Positions 8,165 to 17,564 of a stretch of 64,000 nucleotides of DNA are shown one piece after another (position 1 is the stretch's first letter; every line of letters starts with the position of its first letter). A program made the translations under genes and the position numbers. Under the pieces are notes generated by a model that saw only the letters and a program-made list of their open reading frames with translations, had not been told where the DNA came from and made no database searches. Origin of the DNA: Rubritalea tangerina (GTDB taxonomy: Bacteria; Verrucomicrobiota; Verrucomicrobiia; Verrucomicrobiales; Akkermansiaceae); NCBI RefSeq assembly GCF_042683245.1, contig NZ_JBHUJB010000034.1:49423-113422 (forward strand), written 5' to 3'.

Positions 8165-10147
8165 ATGAAATACCTTCTCTCCATCATCCCCCTTCTGTTC
8201 ATCTCTCTGCTTCAAGCAGCGGAAGTGCGCATCGTGGGCATCGACGAGAAGAGCAGGGTGATCTTCGAGGACCAGCTCAAACCACGATTACAATTCATCT
8301 CAGCACGCCCCGCCACCTCCTGGCGTGCCGATGACGCCGCCTTCTATCTCAAACGTCTCCTCCTCAGACGTGGTTACGCCAAGTCCGATGTGCAATGGTC
8401 AATTAGCGGAAACACAATCATTCTCAAAGTCACTTCCGGCCAACGCTACTTCTACGGAACGGTTGCCACACGCTCCACCACTACTCTCGACTCTGAGGCA
8501 CTCACCAACTACTTCTATCAACCACTCGTCGAGGGGGAACTTGTGAGCATCAAAAATGCCCCTTACATCCAAGAATATACCGATAAAGGTGTCACCAATG
8601 TCGAAAACTTCCTCAAGGCAAGCGCCTTCTGGAAAGCCAAAGTCACACTAGTCAAAGAGCAATTAGACCCTAGCACCGGACGCATGAATGTCCTTCTAGA
8701 TATCGACCAAGGCCAACTCCATATCCTCACCCGCCCCACCTTCAAAGGCATCTCACCAGCCACCCAACAAGAAATCCTCCAGCTCTTCCCAGATATCGTG
8801 GGCCAAGCCTCCACCACCGAGAATATCGTCAAAATCAATGCTGAGGTGAATAGCTACTTCCGCCGTACCGGCTACCACTTCGCCAAAGTCGATGTCGAAA
8901 CCCTCCACGCCAATAACCGCACCACCCTCGCATTTACCATCAATCAAGGACGCCGCTATGTCCTCAGAAATATTAAGGTCCACGGCAACAGAGATACCGA
9001 AACGAAACGCATCGCACGCCAATACAAAAACCTCGTCAACAAAACCTACGACGCCGATAAAGCCGACAAAGCTACCAACAAATTACTGCGCTCCGGCATC
9101 TTCAGCAAAGTCATCGTCACCCCTCAACCCCAGGACGATGGCTACATCGATCTCGATATCGAAATCGAAGAAGGGAAATCGGTGACCACCAGCACCTATG
9201 TAGGTACTGATTCCTACGAAGGCCTTATCCTAGGTCTCTCCTATAGCGACCTCAACTTCGCAGGCAAGATGTGGCAGCTCAGTGCCCGTGGTGAATACAC
9301 TGGCCGAGGTCTCCTCGGTGAAGTCGGTATTACCGAACCCTTCTTTCTTGGTGAACTCGTCAGCTTCAACGTCCGAGGCTTCGCCCTCCAACGCAGCCCA
9401 GATGGTTATGAAAAATATGAAATCGGCACCGAAGGCTCCTGGACATGGCAACCCACCGACAACTACAGCCTCCGCGCCTACCTCGGTACCGGCTTTGTCT
9501 CCACCAGCTCAGGCTCCATGACCGATGAAGAACTCGGACCCAGAGACTACGTCAATACCCGCATCGGCCTCCTTCAAAACCTCGACCTCCGCAATGACCC
9601 CATCCTCCCATCCGATGGCTACAACGGCGAATTGCTCACCGAACTCGGCTCCATCGTCGGCGATGCCACAACCTCCTATTTCAAAATAGATGTCAACAAT
9701 TCCTACCGATACAGTATCAATGATAAACACTACCTCATCTCACGCTTCGATGTCGGTGTGATCACTCCGGCTGAATCCGCCAAACTCCCCATCGATAGAC
9801 GCTTCTTCAGTGGCGGTACCAACTCCGTGCGTAGTTTCGATGAACGCGGCCTCGGACCACGCTCGAATGCCGGCGACCCACTCGGCGGTGAAGCGTATTG
9901 GGTCGGCTCCGCGGAACTCGTACGCCGCATCAAAGGCCCCATCTACGCTTCCCTATTCTACGACCTCGGTCAGGTCTATTCCCAATACGAAGACCTCAGC
10001 TTCAGTAACCCCAGCCAAGCCATCGGCCTCAGTGCCCGTATCCACCTCCCCATCGGACCCATCCGCTTCGAATACGGCTATAACCTCAACCGCCAACCCA
10101 AAGAACCCCAAGGTACCTTCCACTTCACTATCGGTGCCAGCTTCTAA
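8165..10147 (+). CDS. Omp85-family outer-membrane assembly protein (TamA/BamA-like)
   Basis: 660 residues beginning with a signal peptide (MKYLLSIIPLLFISLLQA). Residues of about 20-330 form POTRA-type repeats (TFKGISPATQQEILQL, NIKVHGNRDTETKRIARQY, GIFSKVIVTPQP). Residues of about 340-660 form the beta-barrel, with GLSYSDLNFAGKMWQL, the conserved FSGGTNSVRSFDERGLGPR (the [VI]RG[FY]-type lid-lock loop here reads VRSFDERGLGPR) and an aromatic C-terminus FTIGASF. It abuts the TamB-like gene (ATG directly after TAG). The pairing favours TamA over BamA, but the domain count is hard to fix by eye. Confidence 0.86.
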   Translation: MKYLLSIIPLLFISLLQAAEVRIVGIDEKSRVIFEDQLKPRLQFISARPATSWRADDAAFYLKRLLLRRGYAKSDVQWSISGNTIILKVTSGQRYFYGTVATRSTTTLDSEALTNYFYQPLVEGELVSIKNAPYIQEYTDKGVTNVENFLKASAFWKAKVTLVKEQLDPSTGRMNVLLDIDQGQLHILTRPTFKGISPATQQEILQLFPDIVGQASTTENIVKINAEVNSYFRRTGYHFAKVDVETLHANNRTTLAFTINQGRRYVLRNIKVHGNRDTETKRIARQYKNLVNKTYDADKADKATNKLLRSGIFSKVIVTPQPQDDGYIDLDIEIEEGKSVTTSTYVGTDSYEGLILGLSYSDLNFAGKMWQLSARGEYTGRGLLGEVGITEPFFLGELVSFNVRGFALQRSPDGYEKYEIGTEGSWTWQPTDNYSLRAYLGTGFVSTSSGSMTDEELGPRDYVNTRIGLLQNLDLRNDPILPSDGYNGELLTELGSIVGDATTSYFKIDVNNSYRYSINDKHYLISRFDVGVITPAESAKLPIDRRFFSGGTNSVRSFDERGLGPRSNAGDPLGGEAYWVGSAELVRRIKGPIYASLFYDLGQVYSQYEDLSFSNPSQAIGLSARIHLPIGPIRFEYGYNLNRQPKEPQGTFHFTIGASF

Positions 10148-10232
10148 ACCCCTCACCCCAATCACCTCTCCATACATAGCGATTTTTATTGCTATTGAGT
10201 CTCATTAGCTAAATAACTCTCCCACAGCAGCG

Positions 10233-11105
10233 ATGGAGAGCACAATTCTATATGGCAATTTTCAAAACGAAGGGATCCAATTGGTGCGGGGACGTCAATC
10301 AGGAGACTTTTTGACGAATCTGCCAGAGGGAGCCCTCCACATCGTTCTAAACCTGGAGGGCACCGCAATTCTTTTCGGTAACCAATTGAGAGTAAACCTT
10401 ATGCCAAGCACGATGGTTGTATTCCACCGCACCCCCAGGGAAGCGCTGACAGCCACTCGGATGACGGTCGAAGACAAAGACGACTATCTAGTCCTCAGCG
10501 TAACGCCTAAATGGATTATTCAAACTTTTGGCTCCAGAAAGGAAGCCTTACACCCTGGACTACAAGATCTGCTCCATTATAAAACCTCTGACAGCTCAGC
10601 GCTGGCAAAAGTGCGCAGCCTCAGCCTTGCTGAAAAAGAAATCGCTGCAGCCTTGATCACCCCTCCAGTCGTCTCTGCAGCTCGCAGCTATTGGTACCTC
10701 GCAAAAGTCCTAGAAATTCTCACCCACCACCTATTCCCCCCCATCAACTTAGCAAGCTCCGAGCCCTTTTGCTCCAAAATCAAACGCATCGACCGAGAGC
10801 GCTCGGATGCATGCATTGCTTGGCTCAAAGAGCGTCTGGATGAACCGCTCAACCTCAATGACCTAGCCCGACACATTGGTTGCGCTCCACACTACCTGAG
10901 CAGGCAATTCAAAAAATCAACGGGCCTGACCCTCAAACAACAACATAGAGCCCTACGAATCGACCACGCTGCCACCCTCTTAAGCGAGGGAGATTACAAT
11001 GTCACAGAAGCTGCAATGGAGGTTGGATATAACTCACTATCACACTTCTCTAAAGCCTTCATGGAAGAAAAAGGATGCCTTCCATCCGACTTCCTAAACG
11101 ACTAG
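10233..11105 (+). CDS. AraC-family transcriptional regulator
   Basis: 290 residues. The C-terminal 100 residues carry the two helix-turn-helix motifs of AraC/XylS proteins: LNLNDLARHIGCAPHYLSRQ and the second motif YNVTEAAMEVGYNSLSHFSK with the usual FMEEKGCLPSDF ending. The N-terminal 180 residues look like a small cupin-like ligand domain (GALHIVLNLEGTAILFGNQL). It is a single gene between the tamBA pair and a minus-strand small gene; the effector and targets are unknown. Confidence 0.88.
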   Translation: MESTILYGNFQNEGIQLVRGRQSGDFLTNLPEGALHIVLNLEGTAILFGNQLRVNLMPSTMVVFHRTPREALTATRMTVEDKDDYLVLSVTPKWIIQTFGSRKEALHPGLQDLLHYKTSDSSALAKVRSLSLAEKEIAAALITPPVVSAARSYWYLAKVLEILTHHLFPPINLASSEPFCSKIKRIDRERSDACIAWLKERLDEPLNLNDLARHIGCAPHYLSRQFKKSTGLTLKQQHRALRIDHAATLLSEGDYNVTEAAMEVGYNSLSHFSKAFMEEKGCLPSDFLND

Positions 11106-11149
11106 CAGAACGCACAGAGAATTCTGCAACATCCCTAATTCGGGCCCAA

Positions 11150-11323
11150 TCAAGCAGTTGCCTGCCCACGCGCAGCCATCAATTTCTTCAGAGCTTCTTG
11201 CTTTTCTTTGTGGGTACGGGCCTCGCTGAAGGCCTCACGAATGCGACGTAAACGATCTTTCACGGATTCACGAAGTTCACCGTACTCAGGAACCTTGATG
11301 TCGAGTTTCTTGCTAGTAGACAT
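11150..11323 (-). CDS. Small basic helical protein of unknown function (57 aa)
   Basis: A complete 57-residue frame from ATG (11321-11323) to TGA. It begins MSTSKKLDIKVPEYGELRES and ends KLMAARGQATA. It is rich in Lys, Arg and Glu with the spacing of one or two amphipathic helices (ESVKDRLRRIREAF, HKEKQEALKKLM). There is no signal peptide or known motif. Codon use is coherent with its neighbours, and its reading has no low-complexity character, so I consider it real. Function is unknown; nucleic-acid or ribosome association would be guesswork. Confidence 0.55.
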   Translation of the reverse strand: MSTSKKLDIKVPEYGELRESVKDRLRRIREAFSEARTHKEKQEALKKLMAARGQATA

Positions 11324-11403
11324 AGCACCACCCTACACCCATTCCTCAATTACGCTAATGATTGCTTGCCATGCACTAGCGGCTGCTTACCTATCACACC
11401 AAA

Positions 11404-11892
11404 CTAGCGCCGAGAGGCTAGCGCAGCGACCTCCTCCATCTGACCATATTTGAAATCAGATTTTGGAATCCACAGATAGTGCTTTTTATCTTGGTAAATC
11501 AAGAGGCCTTTGCGTGTCGGCTTGAGCTCATAAAGTGCGCCCCAAGCAACATCCGCATCACCTGCTTTACCACGCATTTCCACCCCCTCTTCATCGAATC
11601 GATACACCACCTTGCTGCCATAGGCCGGATGCTTTCTTAAGCCTCGTTCATGCCACATCTGCCATAACATCGGACGCATGAACCCAAGCGATCCAGCCAT
11701 CACTAAAATTCCCCCCAAGGCCCCCGCCTTGCTGCCTGGCTCAATCAAATAAGCACCGAAACAAATGCCCGCCACACAGAGTAACGAACGCAACACTACC
11801 CACCAACGATGCCGATACAGCATATGCTGGAAATAGGATCCATGCTGAGAGGTCCCATCAAAGGTCGATGTGATAATGATCTTCTGGTCCAT
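11404..11892 (-). CDS. YcxB-like membrane protein
   Basis: 162 residues. Two transmembrane segments lie at about 31-48 (WVVLRSLLCVAGICFGAYLI) and 56-74 (GALGGILVMAGSLGFMRPML). They are followed by a soluble C-terminal domain reading VVYRFDEEGVEMRG, WGALYELKPTRKGLLIYQD and HYLWIPKSDF, which matches the layout of YcxB-like C-terminal domains. Function of the family is not established. It is a stand-alone gene. Confidence 0.65.
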   Translation of the reverse strand: MDQKIIITSTFDGTSQHGSYFQHMLYRHRWWVVLRSLLCVAGICFGAYLIEPGSKAGALGGILVMAGSLGFMRPMLWQMWHERGLRKHPAYGSKVVYRFDEEGVEMRGKAGDADVAWGALYELKPTRKGLLIYQDKKHYLWIPKSDFKYGQMEEVAALASRR

Positions 11893-12144
11893 AACTACTA
11901 GGCAGTTCCAGCCACCGCCTCCATAAGCATAAACCCACCAGAATCAAACAGAATCCCCTAAAAAAAAATCTCCTTCACCTCCAGATCTGTGTCTCGCTAT
12001 TCACCCTCTACCCTAACAGCTAAAAGGGCAACCGCATCCACACCACATTCCTTTGTCCTCCTATATGACATAGTGCAAGACACACTTTTCCATTGCATCA
12101 GCATCAATGCTCCATACCGATGCTTGCTCATCCCAACAACACAC

Positions 12145-15100
12145 ATGAATAAACGCATTCAACACACCGCACTCACAGCGCTGTCCCTCCTGGCGCCCCT
12201 GAGTGTATCCTACGCTGAATCCCCCTTCGAAATCTACCCGACTCCACAAAAAATTGCTTATCAAAACAGCAATTTCACAATCACCCCTGAGGTCAATGTC
12301 ATCCTCGAAAAAGGCGTAGATTCATACACCAAGCTCCGCCTCAACAAGGTCCTAAAAAACCATGGCCTCACCCCAAGTTTCTCAAACAAATTAGTCTCAG
12401 GAAAAACCAATATCCTGCTGGGAATTAACGCATCTGGGGAAGCGGTTGACCAATACTTCAACAAGCACGTCGCACACAAAGAAAAGTTCTTTGAGAAAAA
12501 CGACTCACATATCGTTTCAGTGAAGGACAATATCATTGCCGTCCTCGGCGATGACACCGATAGCACATTCTACGGCTTAACCACCCTCAAACACGTCTTT
12601 AACCAACTCACAGACAAACAAATCCAAGAGTTTCGTGTAGACGACTTCTCAGATGTCAAACACCGCGGTTTCATTGAAGGTTACTACGGCAACCCATGGA
12701 GTAACCAAGACCGCGCAGAACTCATGAAGTTCGGTGGTGACTATAAACTCAACACCTACTTCTTTGCCCCCAAAGACGATATCTACCACAACAAAAAATG
12801 GCGTGAGCTCTACCCACCAAGAGAACTCGCCGAAATCAAAAAACTCGCCAAAGCCGGCAACGAAAGTAAGTGCAAATACGTCTACGCCCTCCACACCTTC
12901 ATGCACCAGCCGGTCCGCTTCGATACTGAAGCAAACTACCAAAATGATCTCAAAATTATCAAAGCCAAGTTTGTCCAGTTGCTCGAAAATGACGTCCGCG
13001 CATTTAGCATCTTAGCCGATGATGCCGGCGTCCCACCACAAGGGCCCGAAACATACGTCAAACTCCTCGAGGACCTCACCGAGTGGCTCATCGAGCAACA
13101 AAAAACCTACCCAGACCTCGTTACCGATATCCCATTCTGCCCCAATGATTACATGGGCAATGGCTCCTCCCAACAACTACGCGTCACCAACCAAGCACCT
13201 GACTCAACCTCCATCATCATGACTGGTGGTCGAATCTGGGGAGAGGTGAGTGAGCACTTCACCTCAAACTTCATCAAAAATGTCGCCTCTCCCGGCCATG
13301 CCGGCCGACCATCCTACCTCTGGATTAATTGGCCCTGCTCAGATAACTCGAAACAGCACCTCATCATGGGGGGCAATGACACCTTCCTCCACCCAAAGGT
13401 GACCCCATCCAATATCCAAGGCATCATCCTCAACCCCATGCAGCAGGCTGAGGCAAACAAATCCGCCCTCTTCGCCATTGCCGACTATAGCTGGAATATC
13501 TGGTCCGATAAAGACCAAGCCGACCAAAATTGGCACGATTCCTTCAAATATATGAACCACGGGTCCGCTGAAGAAACGATGGCATCCACTGCCCTCCGTG
13601 AAATCAGTAAGCACATGATCAACCAAAATATGGATGGCCGTGTCAGAGCACTCCAAGAATCAATCGAGCTCGCTCCGAAACTCAACACCTTTAAAGATAA
13701 GCTCAAGTCCGGCACATTCCAAAAGGCTGATACCGCTTCTCTCATCAAGGAATTCGAAGCTCTCCAAAAAGCGGCCGCCTACTATAAAGCAAACCCAGGC
13801 AATGAAAGAACCCGTGACCAGATCATTTATTGGTTAGATTGTTGGCAAGACACAACCACGGCTGCCATCAGCTACCTCCACAGCCTGAATGCCATTCTCG
13901 ATAAAGACAGCAACGCTACTTGGAACCACTATTCCTCCGCACATGCAGCCTTCGAAAAGTCCAAAGACCACCCGTTCTGGTACCTAAACCACTACCAGTA
14001 CGCTGAAGTCGGAGTGCAACATATCGTCCCATTCATCAAAACACTCGGCGCCCACACCGGCAACGTGGTCTCAAGAATCGTCGATCCCAGCAAAGTCGTT
14101 CGCAACTACATCACTAACCGCGAAGCCGCTCCGTCTGGAAAAATCGATGCCATCCTCGATTATAACCCAAGTACCGGTGTCGTTTATAAAAATCCCACTC
14201 GTATCACCAAGGGCGAATACATTGGCTTGCTCTATAACCACCCTCAGAAGATCACTTCCATCACCTTTGATCTCGCAACTAAGGCAAATCCAAAAGATAC
14301 CTTCAGTAAAGCGATCGTCGAGTTCACGAAAGATGGTAAGACATGGAAACCACTCTCCAGTAAGGTCTATGAGTTCCCTAACAAGGTCGAAATCTCTGAC
14401 CTCACCCTCGTGGCCCGCGGCGTGCGCATGATTGCCACCGAGGTAAAAGAAAATACCTGGCTCGGAGTGAACGAGGTCTCCCTCACCCTCTACAACCCAG
14501 ATGCCAATGGCTATACCAATACAAATTACACACTCGAAACGGAACTATCACTCGACCGTGCATCCCTCCACCCCATCAAAGGCATCAAACTCCAACCGAA
14601 ACAATTCATCGGTATCAAGCTCGACCGCATCAAAGACCCCACCAGTATCGATAAAGAAATCTCTAACAAACAGCTGAGTCTCCAAGTCTCAGCCAATGAA
14701 GTGGAGTGGCTGCCCGCAAAAACGGACAAGCTTCCAGACGCCCGCTACATCCGCCTCGTCAACACAACATCCCGCCCACAGTCAGTGGATATTCAAAAAT
14801 TTGAAGTCCACTCAAACGAGATCCAGCCATTGGCCCTTGTAAAATCCCACGCCCCCATCCGTGACGGCTCAAGCCTCCAACAGATGTTCGATGGAAACTT
14901 CAACTCCACTGCCATCTTCAATGGTAGCTTCAGTGAAGGCAACTCCATCGTCTTCGACCTCGGCCAAGCCATCCACATCGATAACCTCAAATACGTCGTT
15001 CTCGATACCGAAACCGACCACATCCGTGATGCTAAATTCCAACTGAGCCTTGATGGTGAGACTTGGGTGGACGCCTTCGAGACTTCACGGGTGTCTGACG

Positions 15101-15675
15101 ACGCCAATGCCAAACCACAAGACAATGGCTACACCCACGGAAGCCTCTCAAAGGGTGTCATCCCAATTTCTCATGCCTACCTCGAAGGAAAGAAACTCAA
15201 TTCCAAAGCCCGTTTTGTCCGCATCCTTGCTACCAAATCCTACCACCCACGTTGGGTGAGAATCTCAGAAATTCTCATCAATAATGGCCAGTACGTCCGT
15301 CCAGTCAACGACCCAACCTTTGCTTCCAAACCCATCGAAATCAAAGGCCATGGACCCGAAATGATGGTCGACGGTGACCTCAACACATCTTACCGACCTA
15401 ATACCCAAAATGGTAAAATCAAAACTGGTGGAGTGATCTATAAACTCAGCGAAAATACAGCTGTCAAACAGATCAATGTCGTCCAACACCATAACCCGAA
15501 GTGTCATGCCACCATCCAGGTGCGCACCGGTTCAGGCTGGGTAAAGCTCGGCCCACTTAGCGAAAGCCTCAATAAATTCGATACCAGCAGCCACCAACAT
15601 ATCTTCGAAGTCAAAATCCTCTGGAACGGCGAAGCCCCTAGCATCTACGAAGCTGCCTTCATTCCTAAGAACTAA
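12145..15675 (+). CDS. Secreted GH84 beta-N-acetylglucosaminidase with C-terminal carbohydrate-binding domains
   Basis: 1176 residues from ATG 12145; the frame is open 52 codons upstream, but MNKRIQHTALTALSLLAPLS is a clear signal peptide with cleavage after SYA. Residues of about 27-165 form the GH20b/hexosaminidase-like N-terminal domain. The catalytic barrel begins at HRGFIEGYYGNPWS (173-186), and the catalytic Asp pair is D292-D293 in SILADDAGVPP. The sequence LWINWPCSDN follows at about 395, as in NagJ-type enzymes. From about residue 690 there are F5/8 type C-like discoidin domains. The enzyme should remove terminal beta-GlcNAc from glycoproteins such as mucins. A strong terminator follows. 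Confidence 0.9.
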   Translation: MNKRIQHTALTALSLLAPLSVSYAESPFEIYPTPQKIAYQNSNFTITPEVNVILEKGVDSYTKLRLNKVLKNHGLTPSFSNKLVSGKTNILLGINASGEAVDQYFNKHVAHKEKFFEKNDSHIVSVKDNIIAVLGDDTDSTFYGLTTLKHVFNQLTDKQIQEFRVDDFSDVKHRGFIEGYYGNPWSNQDRAELMKFGGDYKLNTYFFAPKDDIYHNKKWRELYPPRELAEIKKLAKAGNESKCKYVYALHTFMHQPVRFDTEANYQNDLKIIKAKFVQLLENDVRAFSILADDAGVPPQGPETYVKLLEDLTEWLIEQQKTYPDLVTDIPFCPNDYMGNGSSQQLRVTNQAPDSTSIIMTGGRIWGEVSEHFTSNFIKNVASPGHAGRPSYLWINWPCSDNSKQHLIMGGNDTFLHPKVTPSNIQGIILNPMQQAEANKSALFAIADYSWNIWSDKDQADQNWHDSFKYMNHGSAEETMASTALREISKHMINQNMDGRVRALQESIELAPKLNTFKDKLKSGTFQKADTASLIKEFEALQKAAAYYKANPGNERTRDQIIYWLDCWQDTTTAAISYLHSLNAILDKDSNATWNHYSSAHAAFEKSKDHPFWYLNHYQYAEVGVQHIVPFIKTLGAHTGNVVSRIVDPSKVVRNYITNREAAPSGKIDAILDYNPSTGVVYKNPTRITKGEYIGLLYNHPQKITSITFDLATKANPKDTFSKAIVEFTKDGKTWKPLSSKVYEFPNKVEISDLTLVARGVRMIATEVKENTWLGVNEVSLTLYNPDANGYTNTNYTLETELSLDRASLHPIKGIKLQPKQFIGIKLDRIKDPTSIDKEISNKQLSLQVSANEVEWLPAKTDKLPDARYIRLVNTTSRPQSVDIQKFEVHSNEIQPLALVKSHAPIRDGSSLQQMFDGNFNSTAIFNGSFSEGNSIVFDLGQAIHIDNLKYVVLDTETDHIRDAKFQLSLDGETWVDAFETSRVSDDANAKPQDNGYTHGSLSKGVIPISHAYLEGKKLNSKARFVRILATKSYHPRWVRISEILINNGQYVRPVNDPTFASKPIEIKGHGPEMMVDGDLNTSYRPNTQNGKIKTGGVIYKLSENTAVKQINVVQHHNPKCHATIQVRTGSGWVKLGPLSESLNKFDTSSHQHIFEVKILWNGEAPSIYEAAFIPKN

Positions 15676-15700
15676 AGCACTCTAACATAATCTAATCACC

Positions 15701-15745
15701 AAGGCCTAGCCGCAGCTCCTCACCCGAGCCGCCTAGGCCTTTTTC
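15701..15745 (+). terminator. Terminator of the GH84 gene
   Basis: AAGGCCTAG pairs with CTAGGCCTT and is followed by TTTTCC, 25 nt after the GH84 stop codon. Confidence 0.8.
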
Positions 15746-15915
15746 CTTCTAAACCAATAAGCTTCACCCACCTTCGTCAGGGTCGCTTGCCCCCAAGCGA
15801 CCAGATAACTCGATATATCTCCCCCCTAAAAAGCCATCGCCAGGCCTATCAACCATCATCACGGACACCTCTTACCTGAAACTTCAAAAAGGCCTACACA
15901 GCCCAGCCCCAAACC

Positions 15916-15951
15916 ATAAAAAAACCCGCCAGAGCCGGAGCCACTGACGGG
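15916..15951 (-). terminator. Terminator of the ROK-family gene
   Basis: On the minus strand CCCGTCAG pairs with CTGGCGGG (one wobble) and is followed by seven T residues. It lies 50 nt downstream of the stop of the ROK gene. Confidence 0.8.
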
Positions 15952-16001
15952 ATTTGGACAAAAGTCATTTGGTGCCGGGTCACCCCAGCAAAACTCAGCA
16001 A

Positions 16002-17399
16002 TTACGCCTTAGCGAGTGCTGGAAGAGAAGCTGCTGCCACAGCCTGGCCGTGACGCTTCATCTTCTCATCTGGCTGAGTGATGTTGATTTGCTTCGCAAG
16101 TTCAGGGAACTCAAGCTCGAGAACTTCACGAGCCTTGTCGATCATGATCTGACCACCTTCACCAGTAGTCACGCGACCCATGATGATGAGTGTCTCAATG
16201 TGATAGAACTCAGCGTAGTGAGCAATCGCGTAACCAAAGCAAGTGCCGATGGTCTCGTAAATCTTTGCTGCAGCTTCAGAACCTTTTTCCATTTCCTTCT
16301 GAACTTCTACAAGCTGTTCAGGGAATGGCATGTCGCCGTAGTTGAGACCAGCTGCTGGTGCAAGACGTGCCACACCTTGCTGACAGAAAATCTGTACACC
16401 ACAACCAATGTCACCTGACCACTCGTCTACAGGTGCGTCATCACGGTAATCAACAGGTGCAAATGCAAGCTCATTGATCTGCGTAGTAACGTTGCCTTGT
16501 GGGTCAACATAGCCAACTGCCTCAGATGTACCCATTGCAATACCAAGAACAGAGTTGGTGTTCATTGTGATGGAACCTGCAAGAGCGGTCACTTCACCGT
16601 CGTTGATCACCTCAAATGGAACACCTGGGTATTCAGCGGCAAAAATGTCCTTGAACATTGGAACCACTGTCTTCTGGAAAACATCCTGGTCCTTGATGCC
16701 GCGGAAAAGTGAAGCAATACGCACTTCATTGTTGATGTAGACACCTGCGGAGGAACCACCGATTGCATCCACTGAAGGAAGGTGCTCAGCTGCAAGTTTA
16801 AGAGAATCAATAATGCCTTCGTACTGGTAGGATGGGTCTTCCTGGAAATACGGATCCCAAGGTACTTCTGTGGAGAATACGACTTCACCGTCGATCAAAG
16901 CTGCACACTTACGGTCAGAACCACCAAGGTCAAAACCAATGCGGTTACCATCAAGGTTGCGTCCAATCGCGTCAGCTGGGCTGTTCTGCTCAGGTACCTC
17001 ATCAAGAGATACTGCCTTCACTTCAATGTTCTGGCTGAACATCCCCTTACCTACGATGTCCCAGTCAAAGCTGCGCTCACCATTCTCAGAGTAGATCTCA
17101 CCAAGCGCCTTCGCAATCTCGTCGTTGCCTGCAATGATCACAGTACATCCACCCATGCCCCAAAGCATGAATTTTACCAAACGCTCTACATACTTGACGT
17201 TGAGTGCCACATTCTCACCTTCGTGCGTGAGTACCTTCACGTCCTTGCGGAAAACAGTTCCATCAAGGCGTGTTAATGCAATCTTTACATCGTGCGCACC
17301 TGCGTCAGCAGCTACGAGCTTGCGGTATTCAGCGTTCCAAAGAACCGCAGGAACAAATCCCTCATCGAGGACCGGCTTCACTTTTGGTTGAATATTCAT
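16002..17399 (-). CDS. ROK-family sugar kinase-like protein with N-terminal extension
   Basis: 465 residues, longer than the usual 300-400 of ROK kinases. The ATPase-fold phosphate motif appears as RIGFDLGGSDRKCAALIDGE at about 153-172, with IGGSSAGVYINNEVR, EVINDGEVTALAG and GIAMGTSEAVGYVD further on, the last matching the ROK glycine-rich core. A second DAGAHDVKIALTRLDG motif near residue 33 suggests that the first 145 residues form an extra actin-like half. The zinc motif (CxCGxxGCxE) is replaced by GCGVQIFCQQG at about 337, so metal binding may be altered. ROK members phosphorylate glucose, GlcNAc or ManNAc or act as repressors; no DNA-binding helix-turn-helix is present. Neighbouring GlcNAc-releasing GH84 suggests an amino-sugar substrate (inference). 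Confidence 0.7.
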   Translation of the reverse strand: MNIQPKVKPVLDEGFVPAVLWNAEYRKLVAADAGAHDVKIALTRLDGTVFRKDVKVLTHEGENVALNVKYVERLVKFMLWGMGGCTVIIAGNDEIAKALGEIYSENGERSFDWDIVGKGMFSQNIEVKAVSLDEVPEQNSPADAIGRNLDGNRIGFDLGGSDRKCAALIDGEVVFSTEVPWDPYFQEDPSYQYEGIIDSLKLAAEHLPSVDAIGGSSAGVYINNEVRIASLFRGIKDQDVFQKTVVPMFKDIFAAEYPGVPFEVINDGEVTALAGSITMNTNSVLGIAMGTSEAVGYVDPQGNVTTQINELAFAPVDYRDDAPVDEWSGDIGCGVQIFCQQGVARLAPAAGLNYGDMPFPEQLVEVQKEMEKGSEAAAKIYETIGTCFGYAIAHYAEFYHIETLIIMGRVTTGEGGQIMIDKAREVLELEFPELAKQINITQPDEKMKRHGQAVAAASLPALAKA

Positions 17400-17564
17400 A
17401 AGTCTGATTTTGTTGAAATAGTGACACTCAAATCGAGCGGTGCATGCTGTCTACGCCATCGGCAATCATTAGAAAAGAGGTTTTTTAGAATTTATTTAAC
17501 AATTCCGATTGACACCCTTAGTTATTGATTATCCCCACCCAGCTCTCTCCGCTATGCTACCCTC

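Larger units (their letters stand above)
15676..16001. other. Convergent intergenic region
   Basis: It lies between two converging genes and holds their terminators (15701-15745 plus; 15916-15951 minus). The 170 nt between them show no gene or clear motif. Confidence 0.6.

Noticed and set aside
15954..17276. Several long plus-strand open frames opposite the ROK gene
   Set aside because: They are antisense to a well-supported ROK gene with clear motifs, and have His/Leu/Cys-rich antisense composition.
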